Below are positions 1-8,752 of a stretch of DNA of 64,000 nucleotides, piece by piece. The notes below the pieces were generated by a model. The model saw nothing but the letters and a program-made list of their open reading frames with translations, had not been told where the DNA came from and ran no database searches. The DNA is taken from NCBI RefSeq assembly GCF_031453675.1, contig NZ_JAVIZX010000001.1, positions 1,116,001 to 1,180,000 of the forward strand, read 5' to 3'. The stretch comes from Paracidovorax wautersii (GTDB taxonomy: Bacteria; Pseudomonadota; Gammaproteobacteria; Burkholderiales; Burkholderiaceae_C). A program made the translations under genes and the position numbers. Position 1 is the stretch's first letter; each line of letters opens with the position of its first letter.

Positions 1-96
1 CGCGGCATCGGCCGCCCGTCTGTAGGCCGGGCGCCCAGCAGGGCATGCGTTCCGCGGCACGGGCTGCGCCAGCGGCGGCGCCGTGGCGGCGACCTG

Positions 97-1026
97 TCAG
101 CGGCGCCGCAGCTCGGCGCGGATGACCGCCAGCAGCCCCAGCAGCACCGCCCCCAGGCCGGCCCAGGCCGCCAGCGGCTGGTGCTCGCCCACCACTGCCA
201 CCGCCAGCCCGAAGGCCGCCACCGGCTCCAGCAGCGTGAGCGTGACGCTGGTGGCGCCGGCGATGTGGCGCAGCCCGCTGGAGAACGCCACATAGGCCAG
301 GCCGGACACCACCACGCCCAGATAGACCACCACCGCCAGCGACGGCAGGCTGAAGCGCGGCGCGCCGGCCAGCAGGGCCGCCACCGGCAGCGCCAGCAGC
401 GCCGCCCCGGAGAACACCCGCAGGTTGACGGCCAGCGGCGGCGCCAGCGTCACCAGCCGCTTGTTCACCAAGGCGTAGCCGGCATACGACAGCCCCGCCA
501 GCAGGCACAGCGCCAGTCCCCACCACGAGGTCGTGGCCGCCGCGCCCTTGCCCAGCACCATCAGCGCGCCGCCGGCCACGCTGACGGCCGTGCCCAGCCA
601 CCACAGCCCGATCGGCGGCGAGCGCAGCAGTGCGGCCTGGATCAGCCCCGCCCAGATCGGGCCGCTGCCGATCGCCACCGCCGTGCCCACGCCCACGCCC
701 GAAAGCTGCACGCCGGCGTAGAAGCAGATGCTGTAGCCCGCCACACCCGCCGAGGCCAGCGCCAGCAGCGGCACAGGCAGCGGGAGCCGCACCGGAGCGG
801 GCGCAGCGCCGGACGCCACGCGCGGGCCTCGGCGCGGCAGCGCCGACAGGCCCCGCAGGCACGCGAAGAAGGCGCTGGCCACGGCCAGCTGCGCGGCGCC
901 CACCCAGAAGGGCGAGAGGCCGCCCGCGCCCAGGCTCTGCGCCGTGCCCGTCGTGCCCCACAGCGTGGAGGCCAGCAGCACCAGCGCCACGCCCCGGGTG
1001 GATTCGGAAGAGGAAGTTGCGGTCAT
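97..1026 (-). CDS. EamA/DMT-family transporter
   Basis: Inner-membrane permease of the drug/metabolite transporter superfamily, probably exporting a metabolite or amino acid; the substrate cannot be read from sequence. The 309-residue protein has about ten hydrophobic helices arranged as two EamA repeats, with the family's early GTTGTAQ segment after the first helix. I chose the ATG at 1026 because hydrophobicity begins right after it (MTATSSSES); the upstream in-frame extension is low-complexity Arg/Ala/Pro and overlaps the end of the AraC gene. It lies 76 bp downstream of an AraC regulator on the same strand, which may control it. Confidence 0.88.
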   Translation of the reverse strand: MTATSSSESTRGVALVLLASTLWGTTGTAQSLGAGGLSPFWVGAAQLAVASAFFACLRGLSALPRRGPRVASGAAPAPVRLPLPVPLLALASAGVAGYSICFYAGVQLSGVGVGTAVAIGSGPIWAGLIQAALLRSPPIGLWWLGTAVSVAGGALMVLGKGAAATTSWWGLALCLLAGLSYAGYALVNKRLVTLAPPLAVNLRVFSGAALLALPVAALLAGAPRFSLPSLAVVVYLGVVVSGLAYVAFSSGLRHIAGATSVTLTLLEPVAAFGLAVAVVGEHQPLAAWAGLGAVLLGLLAVIRAELRRR

Positions 1027-1102
1027 GCCGCCATGGTGGCGCGCACGGCCAGCGCAAATGTCGAGCAACGCGCGATGTGGTGCCGGGCGCGCCAGATTCG
1101 GC

Positions 1103-1798
1103 TCAGCCGCCCCGGCGCAGCGCGCGGGCCCCCACACCCCGTTCGCGCCGCAGGGCGTAGGCCAGTGCGCTGGCGCTGGCATAGCCCACGCGCAGCGCGG
1201 TCGCCTCCAGCGACTGGCCCCGCGCCAGCGCCTGCGCGGCGGCGTCGAGCCGGCAGTCCCGCAGCCAGGCCTGCGGGGTGCGGCCCGTCAGCTCCTGCCA
1301 GCGCGCATGAAAGCGCGGGGCGCTCAGCGCATACAGCGCCGCCATGCGGGCCGTGGGCCACTCCTCGTGCAGGGCCGCGCGCAGCGCCCGCTCCAGCACG
1401 GCCGGCGCGAGAGCCCGGCGCGCCAGCACGCGGGGCGACTGCAGCAGCTGCGCCAGGCGCACGGCCGCGTCGTGGCTGGGGTCTGGGCTGGTGGCCGGCC
1501 AGTGCCGGCAGGCGGGCGGCACGGCAAAGCGCCGCACCCGGTCCACGCTGGCGGCCTGCGCGGGCGCGTCGATGACCAGCAGGCACGAGCCCGCCTGCGC
1601 CAGAAAGCCGTGCGCCACGCCCGCGGGCACCACCATGCCGCAGGCCGTGTCCACGAAGGCTGCGCGGCCCGCCACCTCCAGCTCCATGCGCCCGGCCAGC
1701 GCGTACAGGACCTGGGCGTGGTCGTGCGCATGCGCCGTGTGCTCGCCGCTGTAGCGGCGCACGGAGGCCATCGGGGCCAGGAGGGGAGCGGTTGCCAT
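1103..1798 (-). CDS. AraC-family transcriptional regulator with cupin sensor
   Basis: A 231-residue regulator. The N-terminal third is a cupin-type effector domain (HAHDHAQVLYALAGR, then a VVPAGVAHGF metal/ligand-site-like motif). The C-terminal ~100 residues are two AraC-type helix-turn-helices, the second around ATALRVGYASASALAYALRR. In AraC proteins with this layout the cupin senses a small molecule or pH and the paired HTH binds direct repeats. The start at 1798 (MATAPLLAP) is set by the cupin boundary; longer in-frame starts add only low-complexity sequence. It sits directly upstream of the EamA exporter and back to back with the AmpG-like gene, so the exporter is the likeliest target. 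Confidence 0.87.
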   Translation of the reverse strand: MATAPLLAPMASVRRYSGEHTAHAHDHAQVLYALAGRMELEVAGRAAFVDTACGMVVPAGVAHGFLAQAGSCLLVIDAPAQAASVDRVRRFAVPPACRHWPATSPDPSHDAAVRLAQLLQSPRVLARRALAPAVLERALRAALHEEWPTARMAALYALSAPRFHARWQELTGRTPQAWLRDCRLDAAAQALARGQSLEATALRVGYASASALAYALRRERGVGARALRRGG

Positions 1799-1892
1799 GG
1801 CGCGATGGTAGTGGAGCGCGCCACAGCACCGCGCCGGGGCGCCGGGCGGCATGCGTGCGGATAATCCACGGCACCCTTTTGCCCGCCCGCCC

Positions 1893-3479
1893 ATGTCCAC
1901 CTCCCCTGCGCCGCTCCCGCCCTCCGCTCCTGACGCCCCCCGCAGCCGCTGGCGCGATGCCTGGCGCGTGTACGCCGAGCCGGCCAGCCTGCGCATGCTG
2001 GCGCTGGGCTTCTCGGCCGGCCTGCCGCTGCTGCTGGTGCTGGGAACGCTGTCGTTCCGGCTGCGCGAGGCGGGCATCGACCGCACCACCATCGGCTACC
2101 TGAGCTGGGTAGGCCTGGCCTACGGCGTGAAATGGCTCTGGGCGCCGCTGGTGGACCGGCTGCGCATTCCGCTGCTCACGGCCTGGCTGGGGCAGCGGCG
2201 CAGCTGGCTGCTGGCGGCCCAGCTCGCCGTCATGGGCAGCCTGGCGGGCATGGCGCTGACCGATCCGACCCGCTCGCTCGACACGCTGGTCGCCTTCGCG
2301 GTGGTGGTGGCGTTCGCGTCGGCCACGCAGGACATCGCGCTCGATGCCTTCCGCATCGAATCGTCCGACGCGCAGCGCCAGAGCGCGCTGGCCGCCACCT
2401 ACCAGACCGGCTACCGGCTGGCCATGATCTGGGCCGGCGCGGGCGTGCTGTGGATCGCGGCACGCACGGCCGCGTCCGACGCGTATGAGCACGCCGCCTG
2501 GCAGGCAGCCTACCTGGTGATGGCCGCGTCCATGCTGGTTGGGGTGGCGACGGTGCTGCTGTCGCGCGAGCCCATCGCCCGCGACGCCGCGGCCGATCGC
2601 GCCGCGCGGGCGCAGGCCGCAGCCACGTTCGCACGCGACGGCCTGCGCTTCACCTGGCCGCAGGCCCTGCTGGCGGCGGTGCTCGTCGCCCTGCTGGCGG
2701 GCATGGTGCGCGCGGCGCTGGGCAACATCACCGCGCAGGAGACGGCCGTCTACCTGGCGCTGGGCGCCGTGGCGGCCTGGGGCCTGCGCGCCGGCTGGGG
2801 CAGCGCGCGCCCGCTGCGGGTGCCCGTGGCGCGCAAGGCGGCGCCCCTGGTGGCCTGGCTGGATGCGGTGATCGTGGAGCCGTTCGCCGACTTCATCGCC
2901 CGCTACCGCTGGCAGGCGGCGCTGATCCTGGCGCTGATCGCCGTCTACCGCATCAGCGACGTGGTGATGGGCATCATGGCCAACCCGTTCTACGTGGACA
3001 TGGGCTACACCAAGGACGAGGTGGCCGCGGTGACCAAGGTCTTCGGCGTGATCATGACGCTGGCCGGCGCCTTCGTGGGCGGCGTGCTGTCGATGCGTGT
3101 GGGCGTGATGCGCGTGCTGATGCTGGGCGCGGTGCTGAGCGCCGTCAGCAACCTGCTGTTCGCCTGGCTGGGCATGCAGGGGCACGACGTGACGCTGCTG
3201 GTGCTGGTGGTGTCCGCCGACAACCTGGCGGGCGGCATCGCCTCGGCCGCGTTCATCGCCTACCTGTCGAGCCTGACCAACGTGCAGTACTCGGCCACGC
3301 AGTACGCGCTGTTCAGTTCGATGATGCTGCTGCTGCCCAAGTGGATCGCGGGCTTCTCGGGCCGCTTCGTCGATGCGTACGGCTACACCGAGTTCTTCAT
3401 CGGCACCGCGCTGCTCGGCGTACCGGTGCTGGTGCTGGTGGCTCTGGCCGCACGAGCGGCACGCAAGACGGCCGGGTAA
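1893..3479 (+). CDS. ampG: AmpG-family MFS permease
   Basis: Major facilitator protein of 528 residues with about twelve to fourteen membrane helices. The SATQDIALDAFRIE segment matches the conserved region that defines the AmpG branch, whose members import GlcNAc-anhydromuropeptides for cell-wall recycling. The length fits the longer beta-proteobacterial AmpG forms. There is a short proline/serine-rich cytoplasmic N-terminus before helix 1. The ATG at 1893 is preferred over one 14 codons upstream because the latter begins inside the AraC promoter region. The family call is firm; the muropeptide substrate is inferred, since AmpG-like paralogues with other cargo exist. Confidence 0.78.
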   Translation: MSTSPAPLPPSAPDAPRSRWRDAWRVYAEPASLRMLALGFSAGLPLLLVLGTLSFRLREAGIDRTTIGYLSWVGLAYGVKWLWAPLVDRLRIPLLTAWLGQRRSWLLAAQLAVMGSLAGMALTDPTRSLDTLVAFAVVVAFASATQDIALDAFRIESSDAQRQSALAATYQTGYRLAMIWAGAGVLWIAARTAASDAYEHAAWQAAYLVMAASMLVGVATVLLSREPIARDAAADRAARAQAAATFARDGLRFTWPQALLAAVLVALLAGMVRAALGNITAQETAVYLALGAVAAWGLRAGWGSARPLRVPVARKAAPLVAWLDAVIVEPFADFIARYRWQAALILALIAVYRISDVVMGIMANPFYVDMGYTKDEVAAVTKVFGVIMTLAGAFVGGVLSMRVGVMRVLMLGAVLSAVSNLLFAWLGMQGHDVTLLVLVVSADNLAGGIASAAFIAYLSSLTNVQYSATQYALFSSMMLLLPKWIAGFSGRFVDAYGYTEFFIGTALLGVPVLVLVALAARAARKTAG

Positions 3480-3615
3480 CCGGCCGCAGCGGCGGTTTAC
3501 CTAACTTTACCGGCACGACAACACGGCGAGATGCCCAGGCGCGACGATGAAACCGACCCGCAAGCCCTCTTCATCCTCTTTCTCCTTTTCTTCTTCCTCC
3601 ACGCCCCGCACCGCC

Positions 3616-4332
3616 ATGAGCTCCCAGCTGCTGATGATCGAAGACGACACCCGCCTCGCCCAGATGGTGGGCGAGTACCTGGGGCAGTCCGGCCTGCAGG
3701 TCACGCACAGGGCCGATGGCGCCAGCGGCATGGCGCAGCTCCAGGGCCCTGACGCCGGCCCCCTGCCCGACCTGGTCATCCTCGACCTGATGCTGCCCGA
3801 CATGGACGGCCTGGAGGTCTGCCGCCGCATCCGCGCACTGCAGGGCCCCGCCGCCCACGTGCCGGTGCTGATGCTCACCGCCAAGGGCGACCCCATGGAC
3901 CGCATCATCGGCCTGGAGCTGGGCGCGGACGACTACCTGCCCAAGCCTTTCGAGCCGCGGGAGCTGCTGGCGCGCATCCGCGCCATCCTGCGCCGCCGCG
4001 AAAGCGGGGCCCAGCCGGCGGCGCAGGTGCTGCGCTTCGGCTCGCTGGAGATCGACCGCGACGCGCGCACCGTCACCCTGGCCGGCCAGCCGGCCGAACT
4101 CACCTCCTACCAGTTCGACCTGCTGGTCGCCCTGGCCGAGCGCGCCGGCCGCGTGCTCACACGCGACCAGATCATGGAAGCCGTGCGCGGCCGCGAGCTG
4201 GAGGCCTTCGACCGTTCCATTGACGTGCACATGGGCCGCATCCGCGCCGCCATCGAGGTGGATGCCAAGAACCCGCGCCGCATCCTCACCGTGCGCGGCG
4301 TGGGCTACGTCTTCGCCAAGCAGCAGGATTGA
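3616..4332 (+). CDS. OmpR/PhoB-family response regulator
   Basis: A 238-residue two-component response regulator. The receiver domain (about 1-120) has the acidic pair in IEDD (10-11), phospho-acceptor Asp57 in VILDLMLPDMDG and the conserved Lys in LPKPFEP. The C-terminal winged helix (about 135-235) ends in the family's RTVRGVGY-type motif (LTVRGVGYVF). The ATG at 3616 (MSSQLLMIEDD) puts the receiver at the N-terminus; the 23 upstream in-frame residues are a Ser-rich run unlike the family. The partner is almost certainly the histidine kinase at 4835. The two are separated by about 500 bp of repeat-filled DNA rather than overlapping, which is unusual. It resembles RstA-type regulators; the regulon is unknown. 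Confidence 0.92.
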   Translation: MSSQLLMIEDDTRLAQMVGEYLGQSGLQVTHRADGASGMAQLQGPDAGPLPDLVILDLMLPDMDGLEVCRRIRALQGPAAHVPVLMLTAKGDPMDRIIGLELGADDYLPKPFEPRELLARIRAILRRRESGAQPAAQVLRFGSLEIDRDARTVTLAGQPAELTSYQFDLLVALAERAGRVLTRDQIMEAVRGRELEAFDRSIDVHMGRIRAAIEVDAKNPRRILTVRGVGYVFAKQQD

Positions 4333-4340
4333 ATGGAGAG

Positions 4341-4462
4341 CATCCCCCTGTGGCGCTGCGCGCCTTCCCCCTTCTCTCGCAGCGCTGCGCGCGGCGGGAA
4401 GGGGGACGCCGCCGTCGCTGCGGGGCGGCCCTTGCTTGGCGGCTGCTGGGGCAGGCCGCGCC
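4341..4462. repeat. GC-rich dispersed repeat, unit 1
   Basis: First of two nearly identical ~120 bp units between the response regulator and its kinase. It begins CATCCCCCTGTGGCGCTGCG and contains a stem formed by CCCCCTTC and its complement GAAGGGGG around a GC-rich core. It ends in GGCGGCTGCTGGG. The copy at 4515 differs at only a few positions. It probably spread as a small mobile or REP-like sequence; its function is unknown. Confidence 0.75.
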
Positions 4463-4514
4463 AGTTCGTGATGCGGTGCGCTGGGCTTGTCACGCTGGTT
4501 GGTGGAGGGGAGTA

Positions 4515-4634
4515 CATCCCCCTGTGGCGCTGCGCGCCTTCCCCGTTCTCTTGCAGCGCTGCGCGCTGCGGGAAGGGGGACGCCGCCGTCGCTGCGGGAC
4601 GGCCCTTGCTCGGCGGCTGCTGGGCCGGGCCGCG
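4515..4634. repeat. GC-rich dispersed repeat, unit 2
   Basis: Near-exact copy of the unit at 4341 in the same orientation, with the same CCCC/GGGG hairpin and the GGCGGCTGCTGGG end. The two copies plus the degenerate third unit fill most of the 502 bp (4333-4834) between regulator and kinase. I see no coding sequence in that interval. Confidence 0.75.
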
Positions 4635-4714
4635 CGGGGTTTCGATGCCGCGCGGCAGGCTTGCCGCGCTGAATCCCTGGAAAGAGAACAGCCTCCCGTG
4701 GTTCGGCACACCGA

Positions 4715-4810
4715 CCCTTTGCTCGCTCTGCGCTGAGCAGGTCGGCAAGGACGAAAGTCGCTCTCGCCGCGGGGCGGCCTGTGCTCGGCGGCTGCTGGGC
4801 ACGGCCGGCA
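4715..4810. repeat. GC-rich dispersed repeat, degenerate unit 3
   Basis: A diverged partial copy: CGCTCTGCGCTGAGCAGG, then CGGGGCGGCCTGTGCTCGGC and GGCTGCTGGG in the same order as units 1 and 2. It ends about 25 bp before the kinase start, so it contributes to that gene's leader. Confidence 0.5.
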
Positions 4811-4834
4811 AGCAACGCTACGAGGAATGCTGAG

Positions 4835-6064
4835 ATGTCCCTGCTGAGCCCCTTTTCCCGCCGTCTGTACCTGCGCATCTGGCTGGCCGTGGTGGGCGGC
4901 GTGGCGGTGTTCGCCGTCGTGGTGGGCCTGGCGTGGCGGGTGGCGGCCGAGCACAACGAACAGGTGCAGCGCATGCCACCCGCGCGCGAGCTGGTGCTGC
5001 GCGACAGCAGCGGCAAGGCCGTGATGCAGGGGCAGGCGGTACGCCAGCCCTTCGAGCCGGGCGATCCGATCGCGTTCAACATCGAGGCCGAGGACGGCTC
5101 GCAGTACGTGCTGCAGCTGTCGCCGCGCCAGCGCCCGCCGGGAGCTGACCGGCGCGACCGCGGCCCCGACGGCCCCTCCTTCTGGCTGCGTCCGCCGCTG
5201 GGCTTCCTGTGGATGCTGGCCGTCGTCGGCATCGCCGTCACCCTGGGCGTGTTCCCCGTCATCCGCCGGCTGCTGCAGCGGCTGGAGACACTGCAGCGCA
5301 GCGTGCAGCGCTTTGGCGAGGGCGACCTGTCGCAGCGCGTGCCCGAGCACGGCCACGACGAAGTGGCCGCGCTGGCGCGCCAGTTCAACGCTTCTGCGGC
5401 GCGTATCGAGACACTGGTGCAGTCGCACAAGTCGCTGCTGGCCAATGCCTCTCACGAGCTGCGCTCGCCGCTCACGCGCATCCGCATGGGGCTGGAGCTG
5501 ATGCAGGGCAGCACGCCTTCTCCCGCCTTCCGCGAGGAGATCCTGCGCAACATCGCCGAGCTGGACCAGTTGGTGGACGAGATCCTGCTGGCCAGCCGCC
5601 TGGACGCCCGCGAGGCCGACGTGGGCACGGTGGAGCCGGTCGATCTGGTCGGGCTGGCGGCCGAGGAGTGCGTGCGCGTGGACGCCGAGCTGCAGGTGCA
5701 GGACGGCATCGATGCGCTGGACGTGAACGGCGTGGCCAAGCTGCTGCGCCGCGCGCTGCGCAACCTGCTGGAGAACGCCCGCCGCTACAGCCAGGGCGAC
5801 ATCACGCTGGGCCTGGAACGCCAGGGCCGGCAGGTCGTGGTGCGCGTGTGCGACCACGGCCCTGGCGTGCCGCCCGAGCAGCGCGAGCGCATCTTCGAAC
5901 CCTTCTACCGCCTGCCCGGCGCCAGCGAGCGTGCCGGCGGCGTGGGCCTGGGCCTGGCGCTGGTGCGTTCCATCGCCGGCCGCCACAACGGCAGCGTGCG
6001 CTGCGAGGCCCGGCCCGACGGCCAGCCCGGCGCCTGCTTCGTGCTGACGCTGCCGCTGGCTTGA
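4835..6064 (+). CDS. Sensor histidine kinase (HAMP, HisKA, HATPase)
   Basis: A 409-residue inner-membrane kinase that should phosphorylate the regulator at 3616. Helix 1 lies at about 15-37 and helix 2 at about 123-143, bracketing a short (~85 residue) periplasmic sensor of no recognised fold. A HAMP linker follows to ~195, then the dimerisation helix with His207 in NASHELRSPLTR. The ATP-binding domain has the N box (LRNLLENARRYS), G1 (DHGPGVP), the F box (FEPFYR) and G2 (GVGLGLALVR). All catalytic motifs look intact. The ATG at 4835 is chosen because it directly precedes the first membrane helix. It resembles RstB-type kinases; the signal is unknown. Confidence 0.92.
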   Translation: MSLLSPFSRRLYLRIWLAVVGGVAVFAVVVGLAWRVAAEHNEQVQRMPPARELVLRDSSGKAVMQGQAVRQPFEPGDPIAFNIEAEDGSQYVLQLSPRQRPPGADRRDRGPDGPSFWLRPPLGFLWMLAVVGIAVTLGVFPVIRRLLQRLETLQRSVQRFGEGDLSQRVPEHGHDEVAALARQFNASAARIETLVQSHKSLLANASHELRSPLTRIRMGLELMQGSTPSPAFREEILRNIAELDQLVDEILLASRLDAREADVGTVEPVDLVGLAAEECVRVDAELQVQDGIDALDVNGVAKLLRRALRNLLENARRYSQGDITLGLERQGRQVVVRVCDHGPGVPPEQRERIFEPFYRLPGASERAGGVGLGLALVRSIAGRHNGSVRCEARPDGQPGACFVLTLPLA

Positions 6065-6130
6065 TGACACCCCCCTGAGCGGCTGCGCCGCTCCGTGCAG
6101 CCGCCAGAGGCGGCAGCTCTTCGGGCACGT

Positions 6131-6154
6131 CCCAGCCTGCGCGGGCAGGCTGGG
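6131..6154 (+). terminator. Hairpin downstream of the histidine kinase
   Basis: A perfect 10 bp stem, CCCAGCCTGC and its complement around a GCGG loop. It lacks a T-run, so it is a weak or factor-dependent terminator candidate, or part of the dispersed repeat that fills this gap. Confidence 0.4.
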
Positions 6155-6169
6155 AGTCGCGGCCCTCAG

Positions 6170-6412
6170 CCCCCGCTCTCGTCGTGCTGCGCGCGGCGGG
6201 CAGGGGGACGCAGCCCTCGCTGCGGGGCGGCCCTTGCTCGGCTGCCGCTGGGGTGGGCCGCGCCGGTATCCAACGATTTTTACGGTGGTTAGCCCGAAGA
6301 ATCACAAGCCGACACGGTGCGCGCCATTCACCCGCTCTTGCCGCGCTGCGTATGGAGGACAGGAGCAAGCAGCCTTCGCAGCGGGGCGGCCTTTACTGCA
6401 CGACTGCCACAC
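6170..6412. repeat. Further degenerate copies of the GC-rich repeat
   Basis: The 413 bp gap 6065-6477 between the kinase and the convergent MFS gene holds two more partial copies of the repeat seen at 4341 (CGGGGCGGCCCTTGCTCGGC near 6225 and CGGGGCGGCCTTTACTGC near 6380). The start of the gap has the CACCCCCCTGAGCGGCTGC type leader. No gene is visible here. Confidence 0.5.
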
Positions 6413-6477
6413 ACCCCGGGGGCCGTGCGGTTGCACGCACGCGGTGGAACGGGGCCAGCGCCATTTTTATTTCCACA

Positions 6478-7743
6478 TCATCTGTGCAGCGGCCAGCGCC
6501 AGGCCATGCCCGCCAGCAGCGCCGCGCCCAGCACCAGCGCGCCGGCAGCGGCCGCCAGCCCCAGCGTGAAGCCGTGCGCCGCCGAGGCGCTGTGGTGCAG
6601 CATCCAGGCAACCATCGGCGGCCCGGCGATCTGCCCCAGCCCGTACGCCGCGGTGAGCAGGCCGGGAAAGCTGTCGGCCCCGGCCGGCCATACGCGCCGC
6701 GCCTCCTGCAGCGCGTAGAACGTGATCGCCGTGAACGGCAGCCCCAGCAGCAGGCTGCCCAGCGCGAAGCCCGCCGCCGAGGGCCACACCACACTGAGCG
6801 CGATGGCGCCGGCCTGCACAGCGTAGGCTGCGGCCAGCAGCCAGCGGCGGTCCCACCGGGCCGGGGTGCGCGTGCTTAACGCCGCGCCCAGCGCCACGCC
6901 GGCACCGAACAGCGGCCAGAAGAGATCGGGCCAGGCCGAGCCGGCCGGCAGCGCGCCGCGCGCGATGACCGGCAAAAAGGTGGCCGTGACGATGTAGCCC
7001 AGCCCCGCCAGGCCATAGGCCAGCGTGAGCAGCGCCCGTGCCGGGATGCCGCCCGGAGGCGCAGGCGCCAGCGCTGCGCCAGCCGGCGCTGCCGCGGCCT
7101 GGCGCGCGGGCTCCGCCGCCCCCTGCACGACACGGCAGGCCGCCGCGCACAGCAGCGCAGCCAGTACCGCAAACGCGCACCAGCCGGCCGCGGCCGTCCA
7201 GCCGCCGGCCACCATGGCGCTGGCCGCCAGCCCGGTGATGAGAATCCCGAGGCCCGGCCCGCAGAAGATCAGCCCACCCAGAGCGGGCACGCCCAGCGTC
7301 TGCAGCCGCACCATGCACCACACCGACACGTTGAGGAACACAAGCGCGCTGGCCGCCCCTGCCAGAAAGCGCAGCGCCGGCCACGCCTGGTCCCAGGGCT
7401 GCGCCATGCCCAGCGTGAGCAGCACCGTCGCCACCAGCCCCCACCGCGTGAGCCGCGCCGAATGCCACACCACGCGCAGGCGTGGCGCCACCCACGGAAA
7501 GGCCATGCAGGCCAGCGCCCCGACCAGGTAGCCCACGTAATTGGCCGTGGCCAGCCAGCTGCCGCCGGCCAGCGAAACCACACCGTCGTGCAGCATCATG
7601 GGCAGCAGCGGCGTGAAGGCGAAGCGGCCGATGCCCATGGCCGCCGCCAGTGCCGCCATGCCCGCCAGGGCCACCGCCCAGGGGCGGTCCTGCAGCGGGC
7701 TGGAAGTGGAGGAGGACAAGATGGGCGATGGCGCAGAGGGCAT
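6478..7743 (-). CDS. YbfB/YjiJ-family MFS transporter
   Basis: A 421-residue major facilitator with about twelve hydrophobic helices. The N-terminal AAAMGIGRFAFTPLLPMM segment and the following ATANYVGYLVGA are typical of the YbfB/YjiJ branch (often annotated as a sugar-transporter-like MFS), whose substrates are mostly unknown. It is divergent from a LysR gene across a 79 bp gap that holds a large nested dyad, so the LysR protein probably controls it. Transport direction cannot be deduced. Confidence 0.88.
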   Translation of the reverse strand: MPSAPSPILSSSTSSPLQDRPWAVALAGMAALAAAMGIGRFAFTPLLPMMLHDGVVSLAGGSWLATANYVGYLVGALACMAFPWVAPRLRVVWHSARLTRWGLVATVLLTLGMAQPWDQAWPALRFLAGAASALVFLNVSVWCMVRLQTLGVPALGGLIFCGPGLGILITGLAASAMVAGGWTAAAGWCAFAVLAALLCAAACRVVQGAAEPARQAAAAPAGAALAPAPPGGIPARALLTLAYGLAGLGYIVTATFLPVIARGALPAGSAWPDLFWPLFGAGVALGAALSTRTPARWDRRWLLAAAYAVQAGAIALSVVWPSAAGFALGSLLLGLPFTAITFYALQEARRVWPAGADSFPGLLTAAYGLGQIAGPPMVAWMLHHSASAAHGFTLGLAAAAGALVLGAALLAGMAWRWPLHR

Positions 7744-7754
7744 AGGGAAAGTCG

Positions 7755-7812
7755 CTTTCGTTTCTTTTTTGAGATATATTTTTGATAAATCATCTCACAA
7801 AGAGAACGAAAG
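7755..7812. promoter_or_regulatory. Nested dyad in the MFS/LysR divergent promoter
   Basis: Two inverted repeats share one exact centre (between 7783 and 7784): CTTTCGTT (7755-7762) pairs with AACGAAAG (7805-7812), and TGAGAT (7770-7775) with ATCTCA (7792-7797). The interval is AT-rich and lies between divergent start codons. This is the place where a LysR regulator would bind to control itself and the MFS gene; the binding is inferred. Confidence 0.55.
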
Positions 7813-7822
7813 AGAACGTTTC

Positions 7823-8698
7823 ATGGACCTTTGCGCGCTGGAGATCTTTCGCACCGTGGCCGCCGAGGGCAGCGTCACCCGCGCGGCCGAACGCCTGGGC
7901 CGCGTGCAGTCCAACGTCACCACCCGCGTGCAGCAGTTGGAAGAGCAACTGGGCAGCCCGCTGTTTCGCCGCGAAGGCAAGCGCATGCTGCTGACGCCGG
8001 CCGGCGAGGCGCTGCGCGGCTATGCCGACCGGCTGCTGGCGCTGGCCGAGGAGATGCGCCAGGCCGTGCGCGGCGGCGCGCCGGGCGGCCGGCTGCGCCT
8101 GGGCGCCATGGAAAGCACCGCCGCCGCGCGCCTGCCCCAGCCGCTGGCGCGGCTGCATGCGCAGTGGCCCGATCTGGAGCTGGACGTGCGCACCGGCGCC
8201 TCGTGCCTGTTGGCCGAGCAGGTGCTGGCCCACACCCTGGACGCCGCCCTGGTCGCCTGGCCCCCGCCGGGCCTGGACCCGGACGCCGCCCTGGTGCGCA
8301 CCACGGTCTACCAGGAAGAACTGCTGGTAGCCCTGCCCGCCGGCCACGCCGCGCCCCAGCCCGGCCAGCGCCTGCCGCTGGACACGCTGGCCGCCTTTGC
8401 GCCCGGCTGCACCTACCGCAGCCTGGGCGAGGCGTGGATGCAGCAGCACCACCCGCACGGCCAGCCGCCGCGCGTGCTGGAGGTGGCCTCCTACCACGCC
8501 ATCCTGGCCTGCGTGGCGGCCGGCCGCAGCGCCGGCGTGGTGCCACGCGCCGTGCTGGAGCTGATGCGCGAGCCGCCGCCGGTGCAGCTCGTGCCGCTGC
8601 AGACCTGCCCCACGGTGCTGCTGCACCGGCCCGGCTACGACACGCCGGCGCTACGCGCCCTGCAGGAGGCGCTGCACGCGGGCGCGCCGGTCGGCTGA
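7823..8698 (+). CDS. LysR-family transcriptional regulator
   Basis: A 291-residue LTTR. The N-terminal winged HTH (about 1-60) has the usual pattern LEIFRTVAAEGSVTRAAERL then VTTRVQQLEEQLGSPLFRR. The effector-binding domain follows from ~90 to the end. The ATG at 7823 (MDLCALEIF) fits the family's short N-terminus and follows a purine-rich GAGAACG stretch. It is transcribed away from the YbfB-type MFS gene, the standard LysR-target arrangement, and is followed by the nitronate monooxygenase 54 bp downstream on the same strand, a second possible target. The effector is unknown. Confidence 0.92.
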   Translation: MDLCALEIFRTVAAEGSVTRAAERLGRVQSNVTTRVQQLEEQLGSPLFRREGKRMLLTPAGEALRGYADRLLALAEEMRQAVRGGAPGGRLRLGAMESTAAARLPQPLARLHAQWPDLELDVRTGASCLLAEQVLAHTLDAALVAWPPPGLDPDAALVRTTVYQEELLVALPAGHAAPQPGQRLPLDTLAAFAPGCTYRSLGEAWMQQHHPHGQPPRVLEVASYHAILACVAAGRSAGVVPRAVLELMREPPPVQLVPLQTCPTVLLHRPGYDTPALRALQEALHAGAPVG

Positions 8699-8752
8699 CC
8701 CATCCTTCCGTCCTTCGCACCGCGCCTCTCCCCGTTCAACGAAAGCCCACCC

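Noticed and set aside
1-96. Possible 3' end of another gene at the left edge
   Set aside because: The 96 bp before the EamA stop codon show no recognisable protein in any frame, and the segment is too short to judge.
1023-3185. Long minus-strand open frame of about 720 codons
   Set aside because: It lies antisense to the AmpG-like gene and part of the AraC gene. Its product is His/Arg/Gln-rich low complexity without domains, typical of an antisense frame in GC-rich DNA.
4329-4833. Open frames of 130-170 codons between response regulator and kinase
   Set aside because: They run through the GC-rich repeat units on both strands and repeat the same peptide twice, as expected for translation of a DNA repeat.
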